Of a DNA stretch of 31,443 bases, positions 30,027 to 31,443 are shown one piece after another. This DNA is from Lachnospiraceae bacterium (lineage in GTDB: Bacteria > Bacillota_A > Clostridia > Lachnospirales > Lachnospiraceae), in NCBI GenBank assembly GCA_017561985.1, contig JAFZAZ010000037.1:1-31443 (forward strand), written 5' to 3'. The notes under the pieces were generated by a model that was not told the DNA's origin, searched no databases, and saw only the letters and a program-made list of their open reading frames with translations. A program made the position numbers and the translations under genes. The stretch's first letter is position 1, and every line of letters starts with the position of its first letter.

Positions 30027-31181
30027 ATGGGAGCGGTACAGAGCGGACAATACAGAAACCTTTTGAAGGAGATCGGCAAGACCGACGCGGAGATCGAACA
30101 GCGGATCCGCGAGGTTTGGGACACATTTTTCTACGACGAGACGGAGCGCATCTACCATGAGGCCGGCGAGGATATGGGATACCTCGAGGACACCGGCAAC
30201 AATGACGCGCGCACGGAGGGCATGTCCTACGGCATGATGATGTGCGTGCAGATGGACCGCAAGGAGGAATTCGACCGTATCTGGAAATGGTCGAAGACCA
30301 ACATGTACATGGATTACGGCGAGAACGAGGGGTATTTTGCGTGGTCCTGCAAGACCGACGGCACGAAAAATGCGCACGGTCCCGCGCCGGACGGCGAGGA
30401 ATTTTACGCGATGGCGCTGTTCTTCGCTTCGCACCGCTGGGGCGACGGAGAGGGCATCTTTGAGTACAGCAGAGAGGCGAAGGAGATCCTGCGGGCGGCG
30501 CTTCACAAGGGTGAGAACGGACGGCCGGGAGCTCCGATGTGGAACCGTGACAACGCGCAGATTCTGTTTGTGCCGGGAAGTCCGCACACGGACCCGTCGT
30601 ACCATTTGCCGCACTTCTATGAGCTGTTTGCGGAGTGGGCGTACGAGGAGGACCGGCCGTTTTGGAAACGTGCTGCCCGCGCGAGCCGCGAGTACCTGGT
30701 TACCGCGTGTCATCCGGTGACCGGACTGAACCCGGAGTACGCGAATTTCGACGGAACGCCGGTGAACAGGGTACTGCCGTGGGGAAGCATGGGAACGTTC
30801 TTCAGCGACGCGTACCGCACGGCCGCAAACATCGGTCTCGATGCGGTATGGTACGGGGAGGATGTCGGACAGTACAGCGTGCCGCTTCGCATGATGCGCT
30901 TCTTCGGCACGGACCTCGAGGCATGCCGCTGCTCCTACGAGATTGACGGCACACCGATCAACCGCCCGGTGCTTCACCCGGTCGGACTGGTTGCGACGAT
31001 GGCGCAGAGCGCGCTGACGGTTCCTTACAGCGACGACCCCGACAGTGATTTTGCGGTCGCGAAGCGCTGGGTCGAGTGGTTCTGGAACCAGCCGCTGCGC
31101 AGGGGCGGACGCCGGTACTATGACAATTGCCTTTATATCTTCGCGCTGTTGGCGCTTTCGGGCCGATATCGCGCCTGGTAA
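30027..31181 (+). CDS. GH8 reducing-end xylose-releasing exo-oligoxylanase (Rex)
   Basis: The start is the ATG at 30027 behind AAGGAGA, giving 384 residues, close to the length of characterised Rex enzymes (about 388). GH8 features are visible: the general acid E64 in ARTEGMSYGM, D122 in GPAPDGEEFYA, and the base-position D261 in TFFSDAYRTAANIG. The enzyme removes the reducing-end xylose from xylo-oligosaccharides of three or more units (EC 3.2.1.156) in the cytoplasm; there is no signal peptide, in keeping with the family. Together with the cytoplasmic GH9 enzyme at 9528 it suggests import of plant-wall oligomers. No transporter or xylose-isomerase gene is adjacent. Confidence 0.93.
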   Translation: MGAVQSGQYRNLLKEIGKTDAEIEQRIREVWDTFFYDETERIYHEAGEDMGYLEDTGNNDARTEGMSYGMMMCVQMDRKEEFDRIWKWSKTNMYMDYGENEGYFAWSCKTDGTKNAHGPAPDGEEFYAMALFFASHRWGDGEGIFEYSREAKEILRAALHKGENGRPGAPMWNRDNAQILFVPGSPHTDPSYHLPHFYELFAEWAYEEDRPFWKRAARASREYLVTACHPVTGLNPEYANFDGTPVNRVLPWGSMGTFFSDAYRTAANIGLDAVWYGEDVGQYSVPLRMMRFFGTDLEACRCSYEIDGTPINRPVLHPVGLVATMAQSALTVPYSDDPDSDFAVAKRWVEWFWNQPLRRGGRRYYDNCLYIFALLALSGRYRAW

Positions 31182-31197
31182 ACGATGAGCTTTAAGG

Positions 31198-31269
31198 GTG
31201 GAAGGTGAGGCTTTTACATGCTTCGAGACCGACGGCGAGAGCATGGACGTGTACATCGTCTGCGAGTAA
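31198..31269 (+). pseudogene. Possible short coding remnant
   Basis: After the GH8 gene an open frame reads VEGEAFTCFETDGESMDVYI, then VCE, stop (31267-31269). It looks like the end of an acidic protein rather than random sequence, but only 23 codons are present and no start with a ribosome binding site is seen. I cannot assign a family. Confidence 0.25.
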
Positions 31270-31272
31270 AAT
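31244..31272 (+). promoter_or_regulatory. Candidate promoter of the leader ORF at 31297
   Basis: TGGACG (31244-31249), 17-base spacer, TAAAAT (31267-31272); the predicted start is near 31279, right before the ribosome binding site of the five-codon ORF. The boxes are the same as at 23376-23404. Confidence 0.4.
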
Positions 31273-31296
31273 ACGGACACGAAAGGGAGAGCAACC

Positions 31297-31314
31297 ATGT
31301 GCCAATGTCATTAA
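31297..31314 (+). CDS. Five-codon leader ORF MCQCH
   Basis: The sequence reads ATG-TGC-CAA-TGT-CAT-TAA behind a perfect-spacing GGGAG site (31285-31289, seven bases). Two Cys and one His in five codons is striking and would fit a metal- or Cys-sensing leader peptide. A 7-bp hairpin CAATGTC (31303-31309)/GACATTG (31321-31327) is formed from its own codons, and a terminator follows. Downstream genes are outside the window. Confidence 0.4.
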   Translation: MCQCH

Positions 31315-31348
31315 GATAACGACATTGAAATAATGAGAGTTTATGAAC

Positions 31349-31391
31349 ACGGGACGAAAGAGGTCATTTTCTTTCGTCCCGTTGCTTTTTT
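31349..31391 (+). terminator. Strong intrinsic terminator near the window end
   Basis: ACGGGACGAAAG (31349-31360) pairs perfectly with CTTTCGTCCCGT (31371-31382), 10-base loop, followed by TGC and six T (31386-31391). It is 35 bases after the stop codon of the five-codon leader ORF, so it may be an attenuator or simply close the GH8 transcript. Confidence 0.88.
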
Positions 31392-31443
31392 ATGCACCAT
31401 TAATAAGCAGAGACAGTTCCTCTGCTCAAAAAATTTTACGCAA

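Noticed and set aside
31397..31430. Second hairpin AGCAGAG/CTCTGCT at the window end
   Set aside because: The following sequence is A-rich with only four T, so it is not a convincing terminator, and the context beyond the edge is missing.

Overview
The window reads as the chromosome of a fairly GC-rich, low-redox Firmicute, most likely a Lachnospiraceae-type rumen or gut anaerobe. This is an inference from gene content: a PflX-type radical SAM protein, a butanol-dehydrogenase-type alcohol dehydrogenase, single-domain small HTH regulators, a C_GCAxxG_C_C protein, cytoplasmic GH9 and GH8 glycosidases, strong AGGAGG-type ribosome binding sites and classic sigma-A promoters. No tRNA, rRNA, CRISPR array, insertion sequence, phage gene or replication origin was seen. 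All genes lie on the + strand except one ECF sigma/anti-sigma pair.

Left part (1-7900): the 3' part of a radical SAM gene cut by the window edge; a membrane-anchored protein with a trigger-factor-C-like tail (918-1883); a bidirectional-looking terminator; the minus-strand sigma factor and anti-sigma factor (1954-3292); then two adjacent ABC exporter half-transporters (3538-7081) whose active-site residues show the asymmetric pattern of a heterodimer with one degenerate ATP site; and a short-chain dehydrogenase.

Middle part (7895-15000): a 427-base gene-free stretch with a large nested inverted repeat and a structured GC-rich leader, followed by an iron-dependent alcohol dehydrogenase, a GH9 glycosidase without signal peptide, a two-gene unit (zinc-dependent phospholipase C-like protein plus 1-phosphofructokinase-type kinase) with a very clear promoter and terminators on both sides, and a unit of a second TF-C-like membrane protein plus an RlmD-type 23S rRNA methyltransferase.

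Right part (15000-31443) is accessory in character: many small genes in short units, several with their own promoter or terminator. They include an APH-type kinase, a HAD hydrolase, a SAM methyltransferase, a dCMP deaminase-like enzyme, an HTH regulator with a long C-terminal domain, a PASTA-flavodoxin lipoprotein, proteins of unknown function, a self-regulated-looking operon of a small membrane protein and a 68-residue HTH regulator behind two identical operators, a zinc metalloprotease-like protein, a second flavodoxin-fold oxidoreductase, a DinB-like protein, a DUF2625 protein, a cation diffusion facilitator operon, a GNAT acetyltransferase, a five-TM Cys-rich membrane protein, and a GH8 reducing-end xylosidase. 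The two cytoplasmic glycosidases suggest that plant-wall oligosaccharides are imported and finished inside the cell.

The observations most worth a second look are: the asymmetric ABC pair; the nested 116-base intergenic element; the twin-operator promoter at 22438-22493; the PASTA-flavodoxin fusion; the pair of membrane-anchored TF-C-like proteins; recurring hairpins at predicted transcript 5' ends; a Shine-Dalgarno sequence shown in a hairpin loop (20987-21005); and, at the right edge, a five-codon Cys/His leader ORF followed by a hairpin and a terminator.
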